64,000 bases of DNA. Source: Gimesia sp. GTDB lineage: Bacteria; Planctomycetota; Planctomycetia; Planctomycetales; Planctomycetaceae. The stretch covers positions 310,001 through 374,000 of the forward strand of contig NZ_JAVJSQ010000015.1 of the NCBI RefSeq assembly GCF_040219335.1. The letters run 5' to 3'. The notes beneath the pieces are model-generated. The model made no database searches, was not told the origin of the DNA, and was given only the letters and a program-made list of their open reading frames with translations. Both the position numbers and the translations under genes were made by a program. Position 1 is the stretch's first letter; every line of letters begins with the position of its first letter. Of the stretch, positions 16,975-25,927 are shown one piece after another.

Positions 16975-19900
16975 ATGCACGCAGGCGAGAAAGTATGGGT
17001 GGCGCTGACGTTGTTCCTCGGGTTGGCTTTACCGGGACTCAGCAGGGCAGACGATCTCTTCGAAACACCTGAGCGTGTGCAGGCGGATTTCGACCGAGTG
17101 ATCGCTCCGTTGATTGCTGGCCACTGCCTGGACTGTCATGCGGGGCTGGATCCGAAAGCGGGGCTGAATCTTTCCCGCCGCGATCTAACTTTCCAGGGAG
17201 GCGAAACGGGAGCTGCGGTAGAAGCAGGTAAGCCGGATGAGAGTCTGCTCTGGCAATACATCGAATCGGATGCGATGCCCCCCGAATATCCCCTGTCTGC
17301 GGAAGAAAAGCAGTTGTTCCGGCGCTGGATCGCAGCTGGCGCTCCCTGGGGCACTGATCCCATTGACGCCTTCAGCAAGACAACGGAAAAGCGGGCCGGT
17401 TACGACTGGTGGTCGCTGCAGGCTCTGCAAAAACCAAAAGTACCTGTCGCGACTGGGAAACACGAACTCTGGGTAAAGAATCCCATCGATGCCTTCGTCT
17501 TGCGGCGGCTGAAAAAGCATGGTCTGCAGCCGCGTGCTGAAGCGGATCGTCGTGCTTTGATCCGTCGACTGTATTATTCCGTAATAGGTCTCCCCCCGGA
17601 ACCGGAAGAAGTGGAAGCGTTCGTCCAGGATAATTCGGACGATGCTTATGAGAAGCTCGTTGATCGCCTGCTGACATCGCCACATTTCGGCGAGCACTGG
17701 GCGCGGCACTGGCTGGACGTAGTCCGGTTTGGTGAAAGCAACGGGTTTGAACGCGATCAGCCACGTGAGAATGCCTGGCATTATCGAAACTGGGTGATTC
17801 AGGCCCTGAATAAAGATTTGCCCTACAATCAGTTCGTCAGGCTGCAGTTAGCCGGTGATCTGCTCGAGCCGGACAACCCCGGAGCGGTCAAGGCGACCGG
17901 TTTCCTGGTCGCGGGACCCCATGATGTGGTGATTCCACAAAGCACATTGATGCGGGCAACGATGAAGCAGGACGAACTGGAAGATATCGTCGGCGTGACC
18001 GCGCAGACATTCCTTGGGTTGACTGTGAACTGTGCCCGCTGTCACGACCATAAATTTGACCCCATCGGTCAGCAGGAGTATTACCAGTTCGCCGCAGCGC
18101 TGTCAGGCGTCGTCCATGGAGAACGGAATCTACCCGATCCAGCCTACAATCGAGCTCAACATGCTCTCGCTCAGAAAGGGCAGGCACTGAGTGAAGTTCA
18201 GGGACAACTCTTCCAACTGGAGACGGTTGCCCGACAACGTGTGCTGGCGAAACGCAATGCAGGGGAAGACACACCGGGAGTATCGCTGGTATCCTCTCCT
18301 ATCGCTGCCTGGGATTTTCGTGAAGGGACAGACGACCTGGTGGGAGGTTTAAAGGGGACGCTGCACGGTTCTGCAAAACAGACGCCCGAGGGACTGGTGC
18401 TCGACGGGAACCGTTCCTTTTTGAAAACAGAGCCCTTGCCTCATGTTCTGGGGGAAAAGACTCTGGAAGCCTGGGTGAAACTCTCCGATCTGCAACAGCG
18501 GGGGGGGGGCGTCCTGAGCGTACAGACAACTGACGGTAATCTTTTCGATGCGATCGTGTTTGGCGAGCAGCAACCGGGACACTGGCTGGCGGGGAGCGAT
18601 CATTTTAACCGCACAAAGTCATTCCAAGGCCCCGAAGAGAAGACCGCTTCAGAAAAAGAGGTACAGGTTGCCCTCGTGTATTCAGCCGACGGGACTATCA
18701 CCGCTTATCGAAATGGAGCCGTTTACGGGAGCGGTTACCGCTCTAAAGGCTTGCAGACATTTCCCGCTGGAAAAACAGAAGTCCTCTTTGGTTTACGCCA
18801 TGGTTCTCCGGGAGGGAATCGACTGCTCAAAGGAGTGGTCAGTCAGGCACGCCTGTATGATCGAGCATTAACGCAGGAAGAAATTCAGGCTTCTGCCCGC
18901 TGGGGAGGCATCTTCTTTTCTCAAGAAGAACTGCAGGCGGCTCTGGATGAAACACAGCGCCAACAATGGCAAGGACTGCGCCAGCAGCGTTCCCGTCTGC
19001 AGGCAGAAATCAAAAAGCTCCAGGCTGTGCAGCCAGTAAAGGTCTATGCCGCCTTGTCCCGCGATCCGGGAGTCTCACACTTGCTCAGGCGAGGAAGTGT
19101 GGCGGCACCGGCTGGCGTGGTTCAGCCGGGGGGGCTGCAGGCAATTCAGGGACTGGATGGTGATTTGCAAGTAGCCGCTGACAGTTCGGATCAGGAGCGC
19201 CGCATGAAATTTGCCAACTGGGTGACCGATGCTCGAAATCCCCTGTTTGCACGAGTAATTGTGAATCGGATCTGGCATTATCATTTTGGTCAGGGGCTGG
19301 TGAATACACCGAATGATTTTGGTTTTAATGGAGGACGCTGCAGTCATCCCGAACTGCTCGACTGGCTGGCGATTCAGTTGAAAGAGCATGACTGGAGCCT
19401 GAAATCGCTGCATCGTCTCATACTGCTCTCGGCAACGTTTCGTCAATCTTCTGAGGTCGATTCGCAGGCAATGCAGGTAGATGCTGACAATCGCTGGTTA
19501 TGGCGGAAGAGTCCGCAACGGATTGAAGCGGAATCGATTCGGGATTCGATTCTGAAAGTCGCAGGTAAATTGAATCCCGAAGTCGGGGGCCGCGGTTACA
19601 AGGACGTCAAATCGTATTTCTTCAAGGGGACCCAGTTCTATGAACCACTGGATCCCGTGGGTGAAGAATTTAATCGCAGGTCGATTTATCGATTTTCCGC
19701 ACGCGGGGGACGGCATCCGCTGTTGGAAACGTTCGACTGTCCCGATCCTTCTACGACGACTCCCGACCGGGCATCGACAACCACGCCTCTGCAGGCACTG
19801 GCATTGATGAATGATTCCTTTGTGTTACGCATGTCGGATCAGCTGGCCGCGCGGGTCAAGCAACGATCAGGTGCCGACACCGGGCAGCAGTTGGAGGAAC

Positions 19901-20034
19901 TCTTTGAATTGGTCTATCAACGGCTGCCACGACAGGATGAAGCAGCGGTATCACGTGAGTTTGTTTCTCAACATGGTCTGTCTGCCTTGTGTCGGGTGCT
20001 GCTGAACAGTAACGAATTTTTATATGTGAATTGA
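16975..20034 (+). CDS. PSD1 protein: cytochrome c-like PSCyt1, DUF1549, LamG, DUF1553
   Basis: This is the large planctomycete-type secreted protein. A signal peptide (ALTLFLGLALPGLSRAD) precedes a haem-binding PSCyt1 domain with CLDCH at residues 51-55. DUF1549 follows (residues about 160-370: RRLYYSVIGLPPEPEEV, HFGEHWARHWLDVVRFGESN, and TVNCARCHDHKFDPIG, a second CxxCH). A LamG/concanavalin-like insert occupies about residues 440-640 (AWDFREG to LYDRALTQEEIQA). DUF1553 follows (MKFANWVTDARNPLFARVIVNRIWHYHFG, FNGGRCSHPELLDWL, ESIRDSIL). The function is unknown; such genes are often paired with DUF1501 genes, as here, 7 bp downstream. The two CxxCH motifs make covalent haem attachment possible. 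Confidence 0.93.
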   Translation: MHAGEKVWVALTLFLGLALPGLSRADDLFETPERVQADFDRVIAPLIAGHCLDCHAGLDPKAGLNLSRRDLTFQGGETGAAVEAGKPDESLLWQYIESDAMPPEYPLSAEEKQLFRRWIAAGAPWGTDPIDAFSKTTEKRAGYDWWSLQALQKPKVPVATGKHELWVKNPIDAFVLRRLKKHGLQPRAEADRRALIRRLYYSVIGLPPEPEEVEAFVQDNSDDAYEKLVDRLLTSPHFGEHWARHWLDVVRFGESNGFERDQPRENAWHYRNWVIQALNKDLPYNQFVRLQLAGDLLEPDNPGAVKATGFLVAGPHDVVIPQSTLMRATMKQDELEDIVGVTAQTFLGLTVNCARCHDHKFDPIGQQEYYQFAAALSGVVHGERNLPDPAYNRAQHALAQKGQALSEVQGQLFQLETVARQRVLAKRNAGEDTPGVSLVSSPIAAWDFREGTDDLVGGLKGTLHGSAKQTPEGLVLDGNRSFLKTEPLPHVLGEKTLEAWVKLSDLQQRGGGVLSVQTTDGNLFDAIVFGEQQPGHWLAGSDHFNRTKSFQGPEEKTASEKEVQVALVYSADGTITAYRNGAVYGSGYRSKGLQTFPAGKTEVLFGLRHGSPGGNRLLKGVVSQARLYDRALTQEEIQASARWGGIFFSQEELQAALDETQRQQWQGLRQQRSRLQAEIKKLQAVQPVKVYAALSRDPGVSHLLRRGSVAAPAGVVQPGGLQAIQGLDGDLQVAADSSDQERRMKFANWVTDARNPLFARVIVNRIWHYHFGQGLVNTPNDFGFNGGRCSHPELLDWLAIQLKEHDWSLKSLHRLILLSATFRQSSEVDSQAMQVDADNRWLWRKSPQRIEAESIRDSILKVAGKLNPEVGGRGYKDVKSYFFKGTQFYEPLDPVGEEFNRRSIYRFSARGGRHPLLETFDCPDPSTTTPDRASTTTPLQALALMNDSFVLRMSDQLAARVKQRSGADTGQQLEELFELVYQRLPRQDEAAVSREFVSQHGLSALCRVLLNSNEFLYVN

Positions 20035-20041
20035 AACTGCC

Positions 20042-21520
20042 ATGTCATTTCCAGAGCCACAGCAGAAGAATTTGAATTCGCCTCCGGAAAACGAATTTTT
20101 GTCCCGACGTGATTTCTTTTCCTGGGCCGGGACCGGGCTGGCGGGGACGGCACTGATGGATCTGTTACTTCGTCAGCAGTCTGTGCGCGGCGCAACACCG
20201 AAGCAAGCTACGATCCCTGCACCTCATTTTTCGCCGCGAGTGAAACGGGTGGTTCATATCTGTCTGATCGGTGGGTTGAGTCATCTGGATTCGTTTGACT
20301 ATAAACCTTCGCTCAAAAAACTGCATGGCAAGGAAATGCCGACCGACAAGAAGCCCGAGACGTTTTTCGGCAAAGTGGGCCTGTTGCGAAAGAACGATTT
20401 TGAGTTTCAACAGCGGGGCGAAAGGGGTCTCTGGATCTCCGAGTTGTTCCCGCACATCGCGGCACAGGCGGATGAGTTAACGCTGATCCGTTCGATGAAA
20501 GCAGATTCTGCCAATCATACGCCGGCCACATTTCAGGAGAACACCGGGTTTCGACTCAACGGTTTTCCGGTGCTCGGTTCCTGGCTGTCGTACGGGCTGG
20601 GGTGTGAGACCGATGAACTGCCTTCATATGTCGTACTGCCGGATGTCCGCGGCTATCCCGCTGCGGGAACGATTAACTGGTCCAACGGTTTCCTCCCGGC
20701 TCAGCACCAGGGGGTTCCCTTCCAGGGCGAAGGTCCCGCCATTCGGGATCTGTTTCCTGAACGGCAGATTTCTGAGCAGACCGAACTCGCCAGTCGACAA
20801 TTGCTAACTCGGTTCAACCAGGCGCACCTGGAAAGAGCCGGCGCCAACAGTGACCTGGAGGCCCGGATCCGCAGCCACGTTCTAGCTGCAAAAATGCAGT
20901 TGGCCGTCCCGCGGGTGACTGATCTTTCAGGGGAGACCGCCGTGACCCGGAGTATGTACGGCTTTGACCGGGAGGAAACCGCTCCTTTTGCCCGCAACTG
21001 TCTGCTGGCCCGGCGTCTGCTGGAGCAGGGAGTGCGTTTCGTGCAGCTTTTTTCGGGAGGGCCCTTCGGTTCACCCCGCATTAACTGGGACGGGCATGAG
21101 GATGTGAAGCGGAATCATCTGCGGGAAGCGACGCGCATCGATCAGCCTGTCGCGGGGCTATTGAAGGATTTACGTCAACGGGGGATGCTGGAAGACACGC
21201 TGGTGCTGTTCTCGACTGAATTTGGCCGGACGCCTTTCACGCAATCAGCTTCAAACACGGTGGGCACAGGCCGCGATCATAATATGAATGGCTTTTCCGT
21301 CTGGATGGCAGGCGGTGGTCTCAAGCACGGGATCAGCTATGGAGCCACCGATGAATTCGGCTGGAAATCGGTCGAGAAAGTTGTTCCCTGGCACGATTAT
21401 CATGCCACTGTGCTGCATCTGCTGGGCATCGATCACACCCGGCTGACCTGGTATCACAACGGGATCGAACGCCGGCTGACCAATGTGCACGGCGAAGTAC
21501 TTCATGAAATTCTGGCCTGA
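20042..21520 (+). CDS. DUF1501 domain protein (Tat-exported, sulfatase-like)
   Basis: The 492-residue protein starts with a twin-arginine signal, SRRDFFSWAGTGLAGTALMD (Arg22-Arg23), so it should be exported folded. The body is DUF1501, an alkaline-phosphatase-superfamily relative: HICLIGGLSHLDSFDYKP, GERGLWISELFPHIAAQADE, then the C-terminal LVLFSTEFGRTPFTQ and GRDHNMNGFSVWMAGGGLKHG, which carry the presumed metal-binding Asp, His and Glu positions. It is translationally close to the PSD1 gene (7-bp gap), the standard planctomycete two-gene unit. The biochemical role of the pair is not established. A paralogue lies at 24441-25805. Confidence 0.92.
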   Translation: MSFPEPQQKNLNSPPENEFLSRRDFFSWAGTGLAGTALMDLLLRQQSVRGATPKQATIPAPHFSPRVKRVVHICLIGGLSHLDSFDYKPSLKKLHGKEMPTDKKPETFFGKVGLLRKNDFEFQQRGERGLWISELFPHIAAQADELTLIRSMKADSANHTPATFQENTGFRLNGFPVLGSWLSYGLGCETDELPSYVVLPDVRGYPAAGTINWSNGFLPAQHQGVPFQGEGPAIRDLFPERQISEQTELASRQLLTRFNQAHLERAGANSDLEARIRSHVLAAKMQLAVPRVTDLSGETAVTRSMYGFDREETAPFARNCLLARRLLEQGVRFVQLFSGGPFGSPRINWDGHEDVKRNHLREATRIDQPVAGLLKDLRQRGMLEDTLVLFSTEFGRTPFTQSASNTVGTGRDHNMNGFSVWMAGGGLKHGISYGATDEFGWKSVEKVVPWHDYHATVLHLLGIDHTRLTWYHNGIERRLTNVHGEVLHEILA

Positions 21521-21578
21521 TTTTCATCTGTTTTTATCGATTCTCTTGCGAACCAGCTGATTTTTTCAGGAACTTATT

Positions 21579-21606
21579 TTGTGTGCATGGACGGATCGAC
21601 TAGAAT
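21579..21606 (+). promoter_or_regulatory. Possible sigma-70 promoter of ndh
   Basis: TTGTGT (-35) and TAGAAT (-10) are separated by 16 bp, about 90 bp before the ATG of the NADH dehydrogenase gene. Picked by eye. Confidence 0.35.
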
Positions 21607-21694
21607 AGCTATAGTGTGTTTTCGTGATCGGCATCGAGGAGGGCGCTTACTTCTGTCTGATTGACATTAACGTCCTGTCTGAATAATTACTGAG

Positions 21695-23041
21695 ATGAAT
21701 ACTATACAAAACCCCGGCAGCAAGGCAGACTCTAAAAGGGTCCTGATTATCGGTGGTGGTTTTGCCGGCTTGAATGCCGCGTTAGAACTGGGAGGCGTTC
21801 CCGGCGTCGAAGTGACCCTGGTTGACCGCCATAATTACCATCTGTTTCAACCATTGCTCTACCAGGTCGCCATGGCTGGCCTGAGTCCTGCAGATATCGC
21901 GACGCCCATTCGCAGCCTGCTGTCCCGCTATAAGAATACCAGTGTCCTACTGGGAGAAGCCCAGTCAATCGATCTGCCCGGCAAGAAAGTTCAGTTTGAT
22001 TTTGGCGAACTGGAATACGATTACCTCGTCCTGGCCTGCGGTGCGACACACAGTTATTTCGGTCATAATGAGTGGGAAGTTTACGCTCCAGGCTTAAAGA
22101 ACATCTCGCAGGCCACTGAGATTCGCAAGCGGGTGCTGTCGGCCTTTGAGCATGCAGAGCGGATTACCGACCCTGATGAGCAGAAGAAATATCTGACGTA
22201 TGTGATCGTGGGTGGCGGACCAACGGGGGTTGAGTTGGCAGGGGCGATTGGCGAGATGAGTCGGTTTACCCTCTCCAAGGATTTCCGTCGCATCAATCCC
22301 AGTCATACTCGTGTGATCCTGGTCGAAGCGGGACCACGGATTCTGCCGATGTTCTCCGAAGAACAGGCGAATCGAGCAGCCCGCGACCTGGAGAACCTGG
22401 GAGTTCAGCTCTGGACTTCGTCTGTGGTAACTAACATCAACGAAGATGGTGTCGAACTGGGGAGCGAACGAATCCGGGCTGCCACTGTGCTTTGGGCGGC
22501 AGGCGTGGAAGCTTCCAAGTTGGGGCAGTCTGAGGGGATGCAGACTGATAACCGGGGCCGCGTGATGGTTGAACCAGACCTGAGTCTGACCAATTATCCC
22601 AACGTGTTCGTTGCCGGTGACCAGGCCTGTTATACACACCAGACAGGAAAACCCTTGCCGGGTACCGCACCGGTGGCACTGCAGCAGGGGCGATCCATCG
22701 GCCAAAATATCCGTACTGAAATCCAGGGCAAACCCCGCAGTGAGTTCCGTTTCCGCGACAAAGGACAGATGGCGACCATCGGTCGCAGTCGAGCCATTGT
22801 CGAGATCGGAAAGTTCAAATTAGCCGGTTTCTTCGCCTGGGTGGTCTGGCTGGTCGTGCATGTTTTCTATCTGACTGGTTTCAAGAACCGGGTGCTGGTC
22901 GTCATGCAGTGGGCCTGGTCTTACCTCAGTTTTCGTCGAGGCGCTCGATTGATTGTCGGCAAGGAATGGGATCCGGAGCCGGTGCAGGAGCCGCAGCACG
23001 AACACGAAAACGAGGAAGTTCCGGTTTCGTCCGAGCACTAA
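21695..23041 (+). CDS. ndh: Type II NADH dehydrogenase (NDH-2)
   Basis: The 448-residue flavoprotein has two nucleotide-binding folds: the FAD site RVLIIGGGFAGLNAALELGG near the start and the NAD(P)H site YVIVGGGPTGVELAGAIGEM around residue 170. RHNYHLFQPLLYQVAMAGLSP, ATVLWAAGVEAS and the second FAD motif NVFVAGDQA are typical of NDH-2. The C-terminus carries a hydrophobic stretch (LAGFFAWVVWLVVHVFYLTGF) used for membrane attachment, and ends in an acidic, His/Glu-rich tail. It oxidises NADH and reduces quinone without pumping protons; the quinone here should be menaquinone, since mqn genes are in the window. It appears to be a single-gene unit. Confidence 0.92.
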   Translation: MNTIQNPGSKADSKRVLIIGGGFAGLNAALELGGVPGVEVTLVDRHNYHLFQPLLYQVAMAGLSPADIATPIRSLLSRYKNTSVLLGEAQSIDLPGKKVQFDFGELEYDYLVLACGATHSYFGHNEWEVYAPGLKNISQATEIRKRVLSAFEHAERITDPDEQKKYLTYVIVGGGPTGVELAGAIGEMSRFTLSKDFRRINPSHTRVILVEAGPRILPMFSEEQANRAARDLENLGVQLWTSSVVTNINEDGVELGSERIRAATVLWAAGVEASKLGQSEGMQTDNRGRVMVEPDLSLTNYPNVFVAGDQACYTHQTGKPLPGTAPVALQQGRSIGQNIRTEIQGKPRSEFRFRDKGQMATIGRSRAIVEIGKFKLAGFFAWVVWLVVHVFYLTGFKNRVLVVMQWAWSYLSFRRGARLIVGKEWDPEPVQEPQHEHENEEVPVSSEH

Positions 23042-23133
23042 ACTTGTCCTGAAAAAGCCAAAACACTCGTTTTTCGTAGCACGGCGATTTATGCTGAAGG
23101 GGATGTTTCATTCCTGATTCAGTCGAGGACGCC

Positions 23134-24432
23134 ATGCCTTACCAGATTGCTCCCTTCCGCTTTGATGTCACTGTGCCGATCGGTCACTCGTTATGCGGAG
23201 GCTGGATTCCTGCCGCATCACGCATTGATTCACCGCTGGAAGGGCTGGGGTTTGTGCTCTTGACTGAGTCACAGCCTGTGGTTGTCTGCACTCTGGACTG
23301 GACGGGGCTCTGTAACGATGCCCATCTGCAGCTTCGCCAGGCACTGGCGAAGGCCGCCGGCACGACTGCGGACCGCGTGGCGGTGCAGTGCGTGCATCAA
23401 CACGATGCCCCGTTTGCCTGCCTGGAGACGGACCGGATAGTGCGGGCGCAAGGAGATCTGCCACCCAACATGGATCCGCAGTTTTTTCAGACCTGTCTTC
23501 AGCGTGCGGAGACTGCGGTAAAGGAGAGTCTGAAATCACCACGTCGCCTGACGCATGTCGCATCGGCCCAGGCAGAGGTGGAGCAGGTGGCTTCCAACAG
23601 GCGGGTGTTAAACGACCAGGGGAAGATCCTGAAGAATCGAAGTGTGGCGGCCAGTAGCGATGATATTCGTGATCTGCCGGCCGGCGTGATCGATCCCTGG
23701 TTGAAGACGGTCGCCTTTTATGACGGCAAAGAGAAAGTCGCAGCCTGCTACTACTACGCCGTACATCCCATCAGTTTCTGTTGTACCGAGGGGCATGTAA
23801 ACAGTGAGTTCGTGGGACAGGCACGCAAGTTGAAGTCGGAGCATGATGCTCCCGATTGCCTGCACGTTTATTTCACTGGCTGTGCAGGCAATATCAATGC
23901 AGGCAAGTATAACAACAGTGATCACCACGAAAATCGACCGGTACTGGCCCAACGAATCTTTGCGGCGATGGAGCGAGCGTCCGAACAACTTCGTCCCGAA
24001 CCGATCAAGCGGCTGCAGTGGACGACCGCCGATTTCCTGCCCCCGGTCAACCGGGCGTTCTCCATCGCTGAACTGGAGAAACAGATCAATGATCACAGTC
24101 GACGGGTGGTGCATCGGAACCGGCCTGCTTTCACGCTGGCCTGGTTGCGACGGCATGCCGCTCAGAAGCCGATCACGTTAAGCGGGTTGCACGTCAACCA
24201 GATTTCCATGCTGCACCTGCCGGCCGAGCCGTTCATCGAATATCAGCTGCGAACCCAGATGCTCTACCCCGAACGATTCATGGCGGTGGCTGGCTACGGG
24301 GACGGCGGTCCCTGGTATCTGCCGACTGCGGAAGCTTACTTCCAGGGGGGCTATGAAGTCAGTGTGGCTTTCAGTGGCCCGGAAGTGGATCAGCATCTGA
24401 TGCGGGGTATTAAAGATTTGATGCCGGGTTAG
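23134..24432 (+). CDS. Neutral/alkaline ceramidase-like protein
   Basis: The 432-residue protein resembles the N-terminal catalytic domain of neutral ceramidases: the VQCVHQHDAPFACLETD segment, AVHPISFCCTEGHVNSEFVGQARKL, YFTGCAGNINAGKYNN and LHLPAEPFIEYQLRTQ. The His and Glu residues in these segments correspond to the zinc-binding positions in the family. It lacks a signal peptide and the C-terminal immunoglobulin-like domain of true ceramidases, so it is probably cytoplasmic and the substrate is open. It converges on the DUF1501 gene with 8 bp between the stop codons. GAGGACG precedes the ATG. Confidence 0.75.
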   Translation: MPYQIAPFRFDVTVPIGHSLCGGWIPAASRIDSPLEGLGFVLLTESQPVVVCTLDWTGLCNDAHLQLRQALAKAAGTTADRVAVQCVHQHDAPFACLETDRIVRAQGDLPPNMDPQFFQTCLQRAETAVKESLKSPRRLTHVASAQAEVEQVASNRRVLNDQGKILKNRSVAASSDDIRDLPAGVIDPWLKTVAFYDGKEKVAACYYYAVHPISFCCTEGHVNSEFVGQARKLKSEHDAPDCLHVYFTGCAGNINAGKYNNSDHHENRPVLAQRIFAAMERASEQLRPEPIKRLQWTTADFLPPVNRAFSIAELEKQINDHSRRVVHRNRPAFTLAWLRRHAAQKPITLSGLHVNQISMLHLPAEPFIEYQLRTQMLYPERFMAVAGYGDGGPWYLPTAEAYFQGGYEVSVAFSGPEVDQHLMRGIKDLMPG

Positions 24433-24440
24433 CAGTAGAC

Positions 24441-25805
24441 TCAAATCAGCCCGGCGATCGGTTTGCCGTGCGGCAGGATGGGAATCGGTCGTCCTTGATG
24501 GTCGACGAGGGAACGCGAAGAATCGATGCCCAGGTGACGGTAGATCGTGGCCAGCATGTCCTGTGGCGTGTGAGGATTGTGTGTCGGGTATTCGGCTTTG
24601 GAGTTGGTGGCACCAACGACCTGTCCCATTTTCAGATTGCCTCCTGAGAAGAGGGCCGTGTAAGCCTGCGGCCAGTGGTTGCGTCCCGTCCCCGAGTTGT
24701 TGGAAGAGAGTCGGGGAGTGCGACCGAATTCACCGACGGCGACAACCATGATTTTCTTATCCAGGCTGCGTTCGTGGATGTCCTCGATGAGCGTGGCCAG
24801 GGCCTGATCCATGTACGGGAGACGGGTCTGCATGTATTTCGCAAAGTGACCGGGGCGTCCCGCGTTGAGAATGTGATCGTCCCAGTTCGTGAATTCCTGC
24901 CCGGTCTTCGGGGTGTTGAAGAACAGCGAGACAACGCCACAGCCGGCTTCCGCCAGGCGGCGGGCGAGCAGGCAACCCTGGCCCCACATGTTGCGTCCGT
25001 AGCGGTCACGCAGGCTGTCCGATTCACGGTCGATGTCGAACGAACGGGCGGCATCGGGGCTGGTCAACATCTGAAAGGCGAGGTCGCGGAATTTGTCATT
25101 GCCGTGCAGGTCTCCCGTGAGATCGAGATCGCTGCGCAGTTGATCGAACTGTTTGAGCAACTGGCGGCGTTCGAGCAGATGCTTCCCATCCATGCCGGCC
25201 TGCAGTTTCAGGGAAGGGGGACGGTAACTGGTTGCAGAAGGCTCGGTCGATTCAAAAGGTCCGTGCTGCATGCCCAGGTAAGTGGGCTGGACCATGTAGA
25301 ACTTCGAGGGTATCGAGACATAGGGAGGCGTTCCCGCATCGGAGAGACCCCGGACAACGCTGGTGACAGAACCGAAGTCGGGATGTTCGCTTTTCGATTG
25401 TGAAGTGGGATCCAGTTTGGAAGGACGTTTCCCAGTGAGAACGATGATCCCCCCATCACTGTGAATGCCGACGTCGTGGTGCAGGGAACGGACAAGCGAG
25501 AATTTATCTGCGATTTTGGCCTGTCGCGGAAAGAGTTCGCAGATATCCATTCCCGGAACATTCGTGGAGATCGGATTAAAGAGGGAGCGGTAATCCGAGG
25601 GGGCGTCGGGTTTGAGGTCGTAGGTTTCCAGTTGCGAGGGGCCACCGTGGAGGAAGAGGAGAATGACGGAAGTTTCCGGTCGGGTCGGGGCGGCTTCACT
25701 GCGGAGAGACAGGAGTTGCGGGAGCGACAATCCCCCCAGGCAGAGTGAGCCGATGCGCATGAATTCGCGTCGGTTCACCGGTCCACTGCAGTAATTGCCC
25801 GTCAT
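24441..25805 (-). CDS. DUF1501 domain protein (Tat-exported), second copy
   Basis: The 454-residue protein opens with a twin-arginine signal, NRREFMRIGSLCLGGLSLPQ (Arg12-Arg13). DUF1501 motifs follow: VILLFLHGGPSQLETYDLKPDAP, MDICELFPRQAKIADKFSLVRS, HHDVGIHSDGG and, towards the end, MVVAVGEFGRTPRLSSNN, GRNHWPQAYTALFSGG and TPQDMLATIYRHLGID. It belongs to the branch without an adjacent PSD1 partner: its upstream neighbour is the metal ABC operon on the same strand and its downstream neighbour converges. Compared with the copy at 20042-21520 it is shorter and not closely similar, so it is not a recent duplicate. Confidence 0.92.
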   Translation of the reverse strand: MTGNYCSGPVNRREFMRIGSLCLGGLSLPQLLSLRSEAAPTRPETSVILLFLHGGPSQLETYDLKPDAPSDYRSLFNPISTNVPGMDICELFPRQAKIADKFSLVRSLHHDVGIHSDGGIIVLTGKRPSKLDPTSQSKSEHPDFGSVTSVVRGLSDAGTPPYVSIPSKFYMVQPTYLGMQHGPFESTEPSATSYRPPSLKLQAGMDGKHLLERRQLLKQFDQLRSDLDLTGDLHGNDKFRDLAFQMLTSPDAARSFDIDRESDSLRDRYGRNMWGQGCLLARRLAEAGCGVVSLFFNTPKTGQEFTNWDDHILNAGRPGHFAKYMQTRLPYMDQALATLIEDIHERSLDKKIMVVAVGEFGRTPRLSSNNSGTGRNHWPQAYTALFSGGNLKMGQVVGATNSKAEYPTHNPHTPQDMLATIYRHLGIDSSRSLVDHQGRPIPILPHGKPIAGLI

Positions 25806-25927
25806 TTGATTTCATCCCGTTCTGGAGCACCCGACGACGTACTCGGGTGGAACTTTGAAATATCAATGAGCGATTATATGTGTGCGGTTTGGAAAATGCC
25901 AGAGGAACCTGTCGGGGAGGATCTGAA